Below, in pieces: positions 17,065 to 25,467 of a DNA stretch of 39,504 nt. Under the pieces are notes generated by a model. That model did not search any database. It worked only from the letters and a program-made list of their open reading frames with translations, and had not been told where the DNA came from. Every line of letters begins with the position of its first letter. Position 1 is the stretch's first letter. Source of the DNA: Acidobacteriaceae bacterium (lineage in GTDB: Bacteria > Acidobacteriota > Terriglobia > Terriglobales > Acidobacteriaceae); NCBI GenBank assembly GCA_030039675.1, contig JASHVE010000086.1:1-39504 (forward strand), read 5' to 3'. A program made the translations under genes and the position numbers.

Positions 17065-18114
17065 ATGCACGGGACGCAAGAGGCAAAACGGATTTTCGGC
17101 AGAACGGGGAGTGATGCGGTGGTCGACGTGCCGCTTCCCAGGGGGACTATGGAATCACGGACACATTGCGCCTACAACCAGACCCGGGAGTGTTTTCTGG
17201 GGCTGGAAGTTACGGCCGCCGATCTGTCGTATGCAGGAATCGTGGAGCTGATGTCCACGATGACATTGAGATCGGGCGAGGGCTTGTGGATCGTGCCGTT
17301 CCGCGGTATCCCCACCGCCGGCCTTCCGGCGCCCCTGGATCTCATTTATCTCGACGAGGATTGCCGCATCATCGATCTGGTGGAGTCGTTCCCGACGTTC
17401 CGCATCAGCTCTTCGAGCCCGCGCGCAACCAGCGTGCTGGCCCTGCCGGTGCACTCGATTTATTCGTCGCAGAGCCAGGCCGGCGATCAGCTGGTGCTGT
17501 GCATGGCCGAGGAGATGGAACAGCGGCTGGAGCGGATTGCGAATCTGCGCGGCGAGACGACGACGGTACAGAGCGCGGTGCTGCTCAGAGAAAAGCCGCT
17601 GTGGAGCGGAGGCCCCGGCCTGTTGGAGCTGGAGAACCACTCCCAGCAGGAATTCCTGTTATCGAGGGGCACGCATGAGATGTCGCTGGCGCGGCCGGGC
17701 GAGAACACGTCGAAGCCGCCGCGGCGGTGGCTGGAGCGGTGGTGGTCTCCTGATCCGCGCAAAGCTCCCCGCGATCTGCTGCCTGGCCTCGCGGCCTATT
17801 ACTGGAATGGCGCCGCGCCGGAGCCGCACGGCATTCGCGACATCAGTTCGTCGGGATTGTATGTGGTGACCGAAGAGCGATGGTATCCCGGGACGCTGGT
17901 CCTGATGACGCTGCAGAGAACCGATGTGGGCGAAGAGATCGAAGAACGGTCGATTGCAGTGCAATCGCGCGCGGTGCGCTGGGGCACCGACGGCGTAGGC
18001 CTGAAGTTTGTTTTGCCGGACGCGCAGGACGTGAAGCGCGGCCACAATCTGCTCACGGATGGAGCGGATAGAAAGGCGCTGGAACGCTTTTTGCAGAGGT
18101 TGAAAAAAATGTAA
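17065..18114 (+). CDS. DUF192-PilZ fusion protein of the Tad locus
   Basis: The 349-residue protein joins two domains. Residues about 30-165 resemble DUF192: RSGEGLWIVPFRG and LDLIYLDEDCRIIDLVESFP align with the stand-alone DUF192 protein at 25468-25908, but the conserved HTFFMRFPID core is replaced by PTAGLPAPLD. Residues about 228-330 form a PilZ domain, with RKAPR (R232-R236, the RxxxR motif) and DISSSG (259-264, the D/NxSxxG motif), so c-di-GMP binding is likely. The protein is probably a second-messenger receptor acting on the Tad machine. The ATG at 17065 follows AAGGGA; upstream in-frame starts lack ribosome sites. A GC-rich hairpin lies in the leader (about 16970-17005). It ends 79 nt before tadE. 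Confidence 0.8.
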   Translation: MHGTQEAKRIFGRTGSDAVVDVPLPRGTMESRTHCAYNQTRECFLGLEVTAADLSYAGIVELMSTMTLRSGEGLWIVPFRGIPTAGLPAPLDLIYLDEDCRIIDLVESFPTFRISSSSPRATSVLALPVHSIYSSQSQAGDQLVLCMAEEMEQRLERIANLRGETTTVQSAVLLREKPLWSGGPGLLELENHSQQEFLLSRGTHEMSLARPGENTSKPPRRWLERWWSPDPRKAPRDLLPGLAAYYWNGAAPEPHGIRDISSSGLYVVTEERWYPGTLVLMTLQRTDVGEEIEERSIAVQSRAVRWGTDGVGLKFVLPDAQDVKRGHNLLTDGADRKALERFLQRLKKM

Positions 18115-18193
18115 TGCACAACGGCGCGGGGCGCCGGAAAGTGCGAGCGGCGTCGCGAAAGCAAGGCGACCGCTCAGCAAGCCGGGAGGAAGA

Positions 18194-18757
18194 ATGATGA
18201 AGAAACTGGTCAACCGCACGATGCGGACGCTTTTTGGAGTGCAGGGCCGGAGGAAAGCCGGCGCTGCTGTGAACCCGCATCAGGAAGGTGGCTGCATTCT
18301 GGCCCGTTGGCGCCGCGAAGAGCACGGCAATGCTGTGGTCGAGTTCGCGCTGACGCTTCCGATCCTGATGGGTTTGTTGATGGCCATCTTTGAGTTCGGC
18401 ATTGCGTTCAACAACCAGCTCCAGCTGACACAGGCCGTTGGAGCCGGGGCGCAATATCTGCAACTGATCCGACAAACAACTACAGATCCGTGCAAAGACA
18501 CGCTGACGACCATCGAGAATTCTGCTCCGACGCTCAAGCCCTCGAGCATCACACTCACGCTAACGATGAGTGGAGACAGTCCCGTGACGGCGAGCACCTG
18601 CTCGGGAGATCAGTCGGAGCTGGGACAAGGGGATCCTGTGACGGTGTATGCAAGCTACCCGTGCAACATCACCATTTTCGGCATGAATCTTGGCTCGCTT
18701 TCTACCCGGACTTTCAACTGCAATCTGACGGCACAAGTTACAGAGTATGAGTACTAA
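18194..18757 (+). CDS. tadE: Pseudopilin TadE
   Basis: This 187-residue protein has a long basic leader, then the class-III prepilin-like junction G45-N46 followed by AVVEF with Glu at +5 (E50), and the hydrophobic helix of a TadE pseudopilin (TLPILMGLLMAIFEFGIAF). CpaA should cleave after G45. The C-terminal 115 residues are a periplasmic, Thr/Ser-rich domain with Cys residues that could pair (for example in TDPCKD, TCSGD, YPCN and FNCN). GGAGGA precedes the start. The gene is 25 nt before the tadG start. Confidence 0.88.
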   Translation: MMKKLVNRTMRTLFGVQGRRKAGAAVNPHQEGGCILARWRREEHGNAVVEFALTLPILMGLLMAIFEFGIAFNNQLQLTQAVGAGAQYLQLIRQTTTDPCKDTLTTIENSAPTLKPSSITLTLTMSGDSPVTASTCSGDQSELGQGDPVTVYASYPCNITIFGMNLGSLSTRTFNCNLTAQVTEYEY

Positions 18758-18782
18758 ATTCAATCATTTCGAGGACAATTCC

Positions 18783-20408
18783 ATGAAGAAGACTATCGGG
18801 TTATTTGTCCATAAGGCCCTCAATGACCAAGGCGGACAGATCCTGCCATGGATCGCAGTCGTATTGGTCGGAATTATGGGCGCGGCAGGGCTTTCGATCG
18901 ATGTCGGTCGCGCCTATGTCGCTCACAGCCAGCTGCAGAATTACGCGAACGCCGCGGCGCTGGCAGCAGCGGGAGAGGTGTATAACACTTCTTCCACGAA
19001 TAACGCAAGCACGGTCGCAACCAGCTACAGCGCCGCGAGTGGCGACGAAAATGTAAACGCCAGTCTGGGAACTGTAACCACCACGGTGACCACGGTATGT
19101 CTCAACGCCCTCATGCCGTTGGGATCGACGTGCGGCAGCGGCTCGCCGGCCAATGCTGTCAAAGTGAAGCAGACGGCCACTGTGCCGACTACCTTCATGA
19201 AGCTTTTCGGCTTCAACTCTCTCTCTGTCTCGTCCATGGCAACTGCATCCATGCAGGGCATGTCGAAGCCATGGAACGTGGCCATCATTCTGGACGCAAC
19301 TTCGTCGATGAGCGATGCACCGCCGTCGGGCAGCTGCACCGGGTACAGCACGGAGTTCTCGTGCGCACTTGGCGGCGTTCAGGCCCTCCTAGAGGCAGTA
19401 CAGCCTTGCGCCGGCGGGACGGGTTGCACCAGCGCCAACACACAGTTCCGCGTGGCCCTGTTCTCGTTCCCGAATGTCAGCACGGGCACGGTTGCCGACG
19501 AATGGAACTGCAGCGGCACGCCGACCAACGAGCACTACACGTTGCCGATTACGAACGGATACAGCAGCGAGACAACCACCTTGACGTCGTACACTCCCCT
19601 CACTTACAGCGGCGTCGATGCAACCTATGAAGATACACCGGTAAACACCAGCGACGGCGATGTCAACGGATTTGTATCCGATTACTGGTCCGCCACTCAA
19701 ACAAACAACCTGAATACGAGCTCTTCCATCGTGAAGGCTGTCACAGGTTGCATGAAGAATCCCGGCGGCGAGAGCACGTATTATGGCGGCGTGATCTACG
19801 CAGCACAGGCCGCGCTGGCCGCTGAACAGAAAGCCAATGGCGGGAACAACGCGCTGATCATCCTGAGCGACGGTCAGGCGAATGCGGACAACAGCAAGTT
19901 CCCATCGTCAGGTTCTTCGGCTAGCCCATCGGCCGATGGGTTCACGGTTACGACAAACTCGACCAGCAACACTACGACTAATTTAACGGGAACCAGCGGC
20001 TCTTTCGGCTACTATCCTGACTTCCATGATGAGTGCCAGCAGGCGATCATGGCAGCCCAGGCTGCGCAGACGGCGGGTACGACGGTGTTCTCGGTTGCCT
20101 TCGGCTCCGAAGACGACGGTTGCGCCGTTTCAGGAAGCGGAGTAACGGTGACCGATACAACGCTGATTGCAACTGCGACATCGGGCAATAGTGCGCTTTC
20201 GCTCTCGACGCTGACGCCGTGCATCACGATGAAGAACATGGCGTCTCCAACGACGGCGAACGGAACTTCGTACTTCTACGCAGATTCTTCCAGCGCCAGC
20301 AGCGGCTGCACTGATACGGCCCATACGGTGTCACAAATCAATCAGATCTTCTGGGCGATTTCGTCGTATTTCACAACTCCACGACTGGTGCCGAATAGCG
20401 CCACATAG
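18783..20408 (+). CDS. tadG: TadG-like protein with von Willebrand A domain
   Basis: The 541-residue protein begins with a TadE/TadG-type membrane segment (GGQILPWIAVVLVGIMGAAG, about 15-34) and the AYVAHSQLQNYANAAALAAAG helix. A von Willebrand factor A-like domain follows, with a MIDAS-type DATSSM motif at D171 (DxSxS with Thr for the first Ser) and ALIILSDGQAN later. Such proteins are minor, surface-exposed components of Tad pili, and the vWA domain suggests an adhesive or metal-dependent contact role. The region between is rich in Ser, Thr and Asn. ATG at 18783 is preferred over one at 18747 because GAGGA lies 7 nt upstream and the leader is then more typical. A strong terminator follows. 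Confidence 0.85.
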   Translation: MKKTIGLFVHKALNDQGGQILPWIAVVLVGIMGAAGLSIDVGRAYVAHSQLQNYANAAALAAAGEVYNTSSTNNASTVATSYSAASGDENVNASLGTVTTTVTTVCLNALMPLGSTCGSGSPANAVKVKQTATVPTTFMKLFGFNSLSVSSMATASMQGMSKPWNVAIILDATSSMSDAPPSGSCTGYSTEFSCALGGVQALLEAVQPCAGGTGCTSANTQFRVALFSFPNVSTGTVADEWNCSGTPTNEHYTLPITNGYSSETTTLTSYTPLTYSGVDATYEDTPVNTSDGDVNGFVSDYWSATQTNNLNTSSSIVKAVTGCMKNPGGESTYYGGVIYAAQAALAAEQKANGGNNALIILSDGQANADNSKFPSSGSSASPSADGFTVTTNSTSNTTTNLTGTSGSFGYYPDFHDECQQAIMAAQAAQTAGTTVFSVAFGSEDDGCAVSGSGVTVTDTTLIATATSGNSALSLSTLTPCITMKNMASPTTANGTSYFYADSSSASSGCTDTAHTVSQINQIFWAISSYFTTPRLVPNSAT

Positions 20409-20432
20409 ACGTGGACGACCCAAGAACAACTG

Positions 20433-20468
20433 GCCCGGCGATTGGATCACCCACTCGCCGGGCTTTTT
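20433..20468 (+). terminator. Strong intrinsic terminator of the Tad operon
   Basis: GCCCGGCGA (20433-20441) pairs perfectly with TCGCCGGGC (20455-20463) across a 13-nt loop and is followed by TTTTT. It lies 25 nt after the tadG stop and closes the cpaA-tadG transcript. Confidence 0.92.
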
Positions 20469-20580
20469 ATGTGCTTCTATCACTTCCGGGAAGCAGCACC
20501 TTCACCCGTTAACGGTGCCGCGTTGCGGTAATGAATGCACCATGCCTTATCGAACGGACCCCATTACTGAAGGACCTTAG

Positions 20581-20691
20581 AGCATTTTCGGAATACATAT
20601 AGACATTTTGAGAGCAGTGAAAGGTGGCTTTTTCTTGATGAAAAAGCCACTTGAGTTCATGCTTTCGATCTACAGTAATTCCGAAAATGCT
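20581..20691 (+). repeat. Hairpin repeat, family A, copy 3
   Basis: A 111-bp element preceded by CCTTAG, with 14-bp terminal inverted repeats AGCATTTTCGGAAT / ATTCCGAAAATGCT. The central stem is 20624-20634 paired with 20640-20650 around TTGAT. A second, wobble-containing stem joins GAGAGCAGTGAA to TTCATGCTTTC. Confidence 0.93.
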
Positions 20692-20696
20692 TGTAG

Positions 20697-20807
20697 AGCG
20701 GTTCCACAGTTGATGTGCCCTTGCCGAAGCCGCGGAAGGTGGCATTTTCTTGAGGAAGATGCCACTTTGCAGCAGTGGCTTCAGGACATAGCAACTGTGG
20801 AACCGCT
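20697..20807 (+). repeat. Hairpin repeat, family B, copy 1
   Basis: A 111-bp element with 16-bp perfect terminal inverted repeats AGCGGTTCCACAGTTG / CAACTGTGGAACCGCT. The central stem is GTGGCATTTTC / GAAGATGCCAC with loop TTGAG and one wobble pair. A subterminal stem joins GAAGCCGC to GTGGCTTC. It follows family A copy 3 after TGTAG. Confidence 0.93.
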
Positions 20808-20892
20808 GTCGCGGTCAAACCGGGGCCGTGACACTGGAGCATAACCTGCACGCCGGGCCATACTCCAGCGTCACAGCGTTTGCTGAAACGCC

Positions 20893-22287
20893 CTACTCGA
20901 ACTGTTCGGGAATGATGAGGAGCACTTCGACTTTGGCGATCTGGCCGTTTTCCGAGGCAGGGCGGAACTTCCAGCGCTCAAGGGAATCGAGAACGAACTG
21001 GGCTTCAGGAAACTGCTGCGGAAAGATGATGCTGAGGGTCTCGAATCTTCCCGCGTTGTTGACGAAGCCGTGAATCATGAGGGCGTCGGAATCGATGGAG
21101 CCGGGCGTGAGATTGGGGCGCACGATGCTGTAGGGCCACGGAGCGTCAAGGTGCGCAACGGAGCCGGCTTGTGCAGCGTCGGCCATGCGCGGCAGCGAGT
21201 ACTGGAGGATCCAGCTCTTTTCGAGGCCGACGTGCAGGTAGACCGTATAGGCCATCCTGCCCTGCCATACGTTGGTGATCTCCGGGTATTCGTCTTCGAG
21301 CGAAGATCCCACGATGACCGCGCCAAACCGTCCAGTGATGGGCTCGGAGATGACGGTAGCAGAATACTGATCGCCTCCGGCCGGCGCACCTGCCGGCGCC
21401 GCCTGTCCTTCGCCGGCATGGGCGCCCGCGGATTTACCGGTCCCGGCGCCGCTGCCTGCGGATTTGGTTTCGGTATCGCCATGGCCTTGTGAAGCTGCGG
21501 TCTTGGCCGGCCCGGTTGTAGCTCCCGACGCGTTGGCGGCGGCGACTTCATTTACCGGCGGGAGAGTGACAGTTCCGTTCGTCATCTTGACGTCAGAGAG
21601 CGACATCACCGCGGCAGGGGTGGGCGGGGCAGTGGACTGCGAGACGGTTGCTGGAGGAGTCGGCGGCTGCGGCGGCCCGTGCACCACGAGAGGCGTGGTG
21701 GTGGAAGGAGCCAGCAATTGTTTGAGCGACGGTTGCGTGGCTGACGAAATGGCGACGTCGTTCAGATTCGGTTCCTGGTTGGGCATTGTGAGTTTGGGTA
21801 TGACCGGGGTGGTCGCGGGTTTTTGCGGCACAGGCGCGACAATCTTTACCACCGGAGTCTTGGCAGGGGTCCAGAGGATGACCTGCGGCAGGGGAGCGGA
21901 TTTCATGAGCACCAGATTGGTGTGCAGGTCAGGCTGCAGCAGCGTCTGGGGAGCGATCTTGGCTTTCTCAAACCGAGGCGTCGCAAGCGCCTGCGCGGAT
22001 TCTCTTCCGCCGGGCGTGGCAGGGTGAGGCGTATGGCTCGGGCCAGGATGAGGCATGGCTTGCGCCACGGCGCGGCGCCCGTCGAGATCGGGCATCTTCA
22101 GATCGAGACGGCGAAGCGAGTAGCGGTCCAATGGAGCGTGCGTGATGACCGGCGGCGTGTAGAGGACGCCGAAGCAGACCATGCTGATGACGCCGACGTG
22201 AATCAGCGCCGAAACCGCCATTGTAATGGGTGTGCGGCGCGAATCCGAGTGCTGGGTGAAGAGTGTGACCGTGCGGGGGGACGTCAT
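20893..22287 (-). CDS. TonB-like protein
   Basis: The 464-residue protein has a short N-terminal cytoplasmic segment, one membrane helix (about residues 22-45, AVSALIHVGVISMVCFGVLY), a very long Pro/Ala/Thr-rich periplasmic linker (about 50-330) and a C-terminal TonB-C-like domain (about 370-464) with MIHGFVNNAGRFETLSI and LDSLERWKFRPASENGQIAKVEVLLIIPEQ. This is the architecture of energy transducers that couple inner-membrane energy to outer-membrane receptors. No ExbB/ExbD genes are adjacent. The start at 22287 is uncertain: GGAGG lies 14 nt upstream, and a longer frame would include repeat B2. It is reversed within the Tad region, so its link to pilus biogenesis is unclear. Confidence 0.75.
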   Translation of the reverse strand: MTSPRTVTLFTQHSDSRRTPITMAVSALIHVGVISMVCFGVLYTPPVITHAPLDRYSLRRLDLKMPDLDGRRAVAQAMPHPGPSHTPHPATPGGRESAQALATPRFEKAKIAPQTLLQPDLHTNLVLMKSAPLPQVILWTPAKTPVVKIVAPVPQKPATTPVIPKLTMPNQEPNLNDVAISSATQPSLKQLLAPSTTTPLVVHGPPQPPTPPATVSQSTAPPTPAAVMSLSDVKMTNGTVTLPPVNEVAAANASGATTGPAKTAASQGHGDTETKSAGSGAGTGKSAGAHAGEGQAAPAGAPAGGDQYSATVISEPITGRFGAVIVGSSLEDEYPEITNVWQGRMAYTVYLHVGLEKSWILQYSLPRMADAAQAGSVAHLDAPWPYSIVRPNLTPGSIDSDALMIHGFVNNAGRFETLSIIFPQQFPEAQFVLDSLERWKFRPASENGQIAKVEVLLIIPEQFE

Positions 22288-22347
22288 GAACGAGTCTATT
22301 TCCTCCGTTGCCGCGCCTGGCTTCGCATTGAGGAACTTACCGATTCG

Positions 22348-22458
22348 AGCGGTTCCACAGTTGATGTGCCCTTGCCGAAGCCGCGGAAGGTGGCATTTTC
22401 TTGAGGAAAATGCCACTTTGCAGCAGTGGCTTCGGGATATAGCAACTGTGAAACCGGT
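22348..22458 (+). repeat. Hairpin repeat, family B, copy 2
   Basis: A 111-bp element with family B ends; the last arm reads CAACTGTGAAACCGGT, so two positions are unpaired. The core stem GTGGCATTTTC / GAAAATGCCAC with loop TTGAG is perfect. The usual TTAG left flank is absent here (ATTCG instead). Confidence 0.92.
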
Positions 22459-22685
22459 GTAAACTTCCTGGCCCGTGTCACCACAGCAAAAAAGGGAAAT
22501 CGTTCAGCCGCGTTTCCGGATTCCAGACTTCCCAGAAACAAATTGCTCTCGATCGTCTTTACCCGCGGCCGAGATTCTGACACGATTGACCGAGAGCCGA
22601 CGTGATGTTCTGGAATGCGGTTACTTCGGAGTTTACAGTCAACCCGATTGTACTTTGTCTGCCGAATCCGTGTTACCAGTTATGC

Positions 22686-22701
22686 CGGTGTGTTGATTGC
22701 A
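22686..22701 (+). promoter_or_regulatory. Weak sigma-54-like match upstream of cpaB
   Basis: CGGTGTGTTGATTGCA has GG-N10-GC spacing and a perfect TTGCA element but matches only 8 of 12 informative positions. It lies about 300 bp before cpaB. It could extend sigma-54 control to cpaBC, but may be chance. Confidence 0.3.
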
Positions 22702-22989
22702 GTATGCCATTGTGGGAACAACTTTTGGTAGTTTCCACATCGCCTGTTGGAGTCATTGGTCGTAGCACTTTAGATACCTCGGAAACTCGAAAAAAAGCGA
22801 TTCTTGTGATTTTGGAGAAGCACTAACGGATATACTAAAGTCACACGACCCCTAACAAGGCTCAATGCCGACGCGTTCCCCCGGCACTAAGCGTGGATGG
22901 CAAGGCCGTTCGACTGGGCACTCCGATCCGAATGGGGCACAGAAAGGTGGAGTTGCCGGCACCACGGCCAACTCAGAGCACGTTGAGAG

Positions 22990-23835
22990 ATGAACCGAAG
23001 ACTGCTTACGATCCTTCTCGTCGCATTCGTGATAGCCAGTGTTTGCACCTTTCTGGTCTATCGAATTCTTGGCCATATGGTCGTGGCGTCCAAGCCGGTT
23101 TCCACTACGCGAGTGGTGGCGGCGGCGACCGATATCAAATTGGGAACCGTGCTAACCCCATCGGACCTAACCACCACTGAGATAGCCGGAGCTACGCCGA
23201 AGGGCGCCATCCTGAAACCGGAGCAGGCGCTCAATCGCGGCGTGATCGCGGACATCTACCAGGGTGAGCCGATCCTGGAGAGCCGCCTGGCTCCCGCCGG
23301 CTCGGGCGGCGGCCTGGCGGCTACGATTCCCGACGGCATGCGAGCCGCCGCTGTCCGGGTGGACGAAGTGGTGGGCCTGGCTGGATTCGTGACCCCGGGC
23401 ATGCGCGTGGACGTTCTGGCTTCCGGTATTCCGCCGAATGCTCCGCCGACGCAGGGCACGATCACGAAGACAGTGTTGCAGAATATCCAGGTGCTCTCGG
23501 CGGGAACCGATATTCAAAAAGATGCGGCAGGCAAGCCGCAGCAGGTGCAGGTGGTCAACCTGCTGGTGACACCGGAGCAGGCCGAGACGCTGAGTCTGGC
23601 CAGCCAGTTGAAGATTCAGCTGGTGCTGCGTAATCCGCTGGACACGAAGATTGCAGCGGTTCCCAACACGGCGATGAGCTCGCTGTTCACCGATCAAAAC
23701 CCAACACCGCAGCCGCAACGGAGAGTTGTGGCAAGGGCCGCTCCCAAGCCGGCGCCCCCGCAATATTCGATCCAGGTGATTAATGGATCGAGTACCACCG
23801 AAGAAAAATTCAGCTCGCCGGAGGGACAGCATTGA
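22990..23835 (+). CDS. cpaB: Tad pilus assembly protein CpaB/RcpC
   Basis: The 281-residue protein has an N-terminal membrane anchor (about residues 4-27), a SAF domain (about 42-105: TRVVAAATDIKLGTVLTPSDL) and the RcpC/CpaB domain (about 110-225: AVRVDEVVGLAGFVTPGMRVDVLAS and LLVTPEQAETLSLASQ). It acts in the periplasm with the CpaC secretin, probably linking it to the inner-membrane machine or cell wall. The Pro-rich C-terminal 55 residues are variable. Its TGA overlaps the TTG start of cpaC, indicating translational coupling. It is separated from the main Tad operon by the reversed TonB-like gene. Confidence 0.93.
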   Translation: MNRRLLTILLVAFVIASVCTFLVYRILGHMVVASKPVSTTRVVAAATDIKLGTVLTPSDLTTTEIAGATPKGAILKPEQALNRGVIADIYQGEPILESRLAPAGSGGGLAATIPDGMRAAAVRVDEVVGLAGFVTPGMRVDVLASGIPPNAPPTQGTITKTVLQNIQVLSAGTDIQKDAAGKPQQVQVVNLLVTPEQAETLSLASQLKIQLVLRNPLDTKIAAVPNTAMSSLFTDQNPTPQPQRRVVARAAPKPAPPQYSIQVINGSSTTEEKFSSPEGQH

Positions 23836-25424
23836 GAGCGAAGACCTCAATAGCGATCACGTGGTTTTGCGCAGTGTCGTTCGCCGTTTGCGCCGGGCAC
23901 AGCATGCAGGCTCAAACGTCTCCAGCAGCCGGCGCTGCATCCCAGGATTCGACTAACGATTTGTCGGTGACAGTGGGCAAGACGGTGCTGGTGGATTGCG
24001 CCCAGCCGATCTCACGCGTGGCGATCGGGCTCGGCGAGGTTGCGCAGGCCAGTGCAGTGAGCCCCACCGAGATCATGGTGAATGGCAAAACCCCCGGAGA
24101 GACAAGCCTGATCATCTGGGATATTCACGGCGGACGGCAGTTCTTTAACGTGACCGTGCGGCCGATGGCAACGCTTTCGAGCGACAACCTGGATGCGGTG
24201 CGGCGGGAGCTGAGAACCGAGCTGCCGGGCCAGACAATCAAGGTGAGCTACGACAATAACAACATCTTTCTCCGCGGTGATGTGAAGGACCTCGTAAGCT
24301 CTGACCGGGCGGTGAAGATTGCTTCGACCGCGGGCAAGGTGGTGAACCTGCTGAATGTGGATGTGCCGGCGTCGGACCCGCAGATCCTGCTCAAGGTGCG
24401 TTTCTGCAGCGTGGATCGCACGTTGGAAAAGCAGCTTGGCATCAATTTATTCAATCTGGGCGCAGGGAATTTCGTCGGCGGGTCGACGACCGGCCAATAC
24501 AGCCCGCCGTTCCTTTCAGGGCCCTCGGGGTCGAGTTCCCAAGGTGTGGGAACCACCACCGGCAATGCGGCGCTCTCTAACGAGCTGAATCTTTTCGCCT
24601 TTTATCCGGGTCTTGGACTGGGTGCAACCATCGAGGCCATGGAGAGCAAGGGCCTGGTGGAGACTCTCGCAGAGCCCAATCTGCTGGCGACGAACGGCAA
24701 AGAGGCGAGCTTCCTGGCCGGCGGCGAGTATCCCTACCCTGTCGTGCAAGGCACGTCGGCGGGCGGATCGACTGCGGTGACGATCCAGTTCAAGGAGTAT
24801 GGAATCCGGCTCAACTTTATTCCCACGATCACCCCGCGGGGTACGATCCGGCTGCAGGTGGCTCCAGAGGTGAGCGCGCTGGACTTTGCGCACGCCGTGA
24901 CGATTTCGGGATTCGAAGTGCCGGCCATCACTTCGCGTAAGGTCAACACGGAAGTAGAGCTGAAAGACGGCCAAAGCTTCATCGTCGGCGGCCTGCTTGA
25001 TAATGAGGAATCCGAGACATTCGAGAAGGTTCCTTTCCTGGGCGACATTCCGGTGCTGGGCAAGTTCTTCCAGTCGATGACGAGAACCAAGTCGAACACC
25101 GAGCTGATTGTGATCGTCACACCGGAGCTGGTGGCGCCGATCCCTGCCGGTCAAACGCTGCCGCAGTTGAAGTATCCGGTTGCGTTCCTGCCGCCCAACT
25201 CGAACATTCCCATGCATACACCGGACGGCAAGACGCCGGAGAACACGCCGGCTCCTGCGCCGACGAGCGTACCGGTCGAGACGTTGCTCGACAGCATGAA
25301 ACCGGAGAAGCCTTTGATCATCGAAGGCAGCACCGGCGGCTTTGGGACAGCGGGGGCGCCGATCAATTCCGGCAGCACCACTTCCTATCCCGGCGGTGCA
25401 GGAACCGCGGCTGCGCCGCAATAG
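23832..25424 (+). CDS. cpaC: Tad outer-membrane secretin CpaC/RcpA
   Basis: The 530-residue secretin forms the outer-membrane channel for the pilus. It has a signal peptide (about residues 1-28), an N-terminal pilus/secretin domain (about 45-120: GKTVLVDCAQPISRVAIGLG and NGKTPGETSLIIWD), a BON-like segment and the secretin domain (about 245-445) with VGGLLDNEES, KVPFLGDIPVLGKFF and ELIVIVTPELVAP. The C-terminal 80 residues are Pro/Gly-rich and probably disordered. The start is TTG at 23832, overlapping the cpaB stop and preceded by GGAGGG. Confidence 0.94.
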   Translation: MRAKTSIAITWFCAVSFAVCAGHSMQAQTSPAAGAASQDSTNDLSVTVGKTVLVDCAQPISRVAIGLGEVAQASAVSPTEIMVNGKTPGETSLIIWDIHGGRQFFNVTVRPMATLSSDNLDAVRRELRTELPGQTIKVSYDNNNIFLRGDVKDLVSSDRAVKIASTAGKVVNLLNVDVPASDPQILLKVRFCSVDRTLEKQLGINLFNLGAGNFVGGSTTGQYSPPFLSGPSGSSSQGVGTTTGNAALSNELNLFAFYPGLGLGATIEAMESKGLVETLAEPNLLATNGKEASFLAGGEYPYPVVQGTSAGGSTAVTIQFKEYGIRLNFIPTITPRGTIRLQVAPEVSALDFAHAVTISGFEVPAITSRKVNTEVELKDGQSFIVGGLLDNEESETFEKVPFLGDIPVLGKFFQSMTRTKSNTELIVIVTPELVAPIPAGQTLPQLKYPVAFLPPNSNIPMHTPDGKTPENTPAPAPTSVPVETLLDSMKPEKPLIIEGSTGGFGTAGAPINSGSTTSYPGGAGTAAAPQ

Positions 25425-25467
25425 GTCCGCAACCTGCGCGTCACCGCGAGCAATCTGAGGCTGAAGG

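Larger units (their letters stand above)
20469..20892. other. Convergent intergenic region with two adjacent repeats
   Basis: There is no supported gene. Most of the stretch is taken by a family A and a family B hairpin repeat separated by 5 bp (20581-20691 and 20697-20807). Short open frames here are made of repeat sequence. Confidence 0.7.
22288..22989. other. Divergent intergenic region upstream of cpaB
   Basis: About 700 bp separates the leftward TonB-like gene from cpaB. It contains repeat B2 (22348-22458), a more AT-rich segment (about 22480-22860), a weak 24-12 match at 22686 and a TATACT box at 22831-22836. Short open frames here are not supported. I found no third copy of the TGTATACGGC module. 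Confidence 0.6.

Noticed and set aside
20509-20851. Small recurring open frames reading like KWLFHQEKATFHC or KWHFPQENATFRG
   Set aside because: They arise from the hairpin repeats themselves in several frames and recur wherever the repeats lie; they are not genes.
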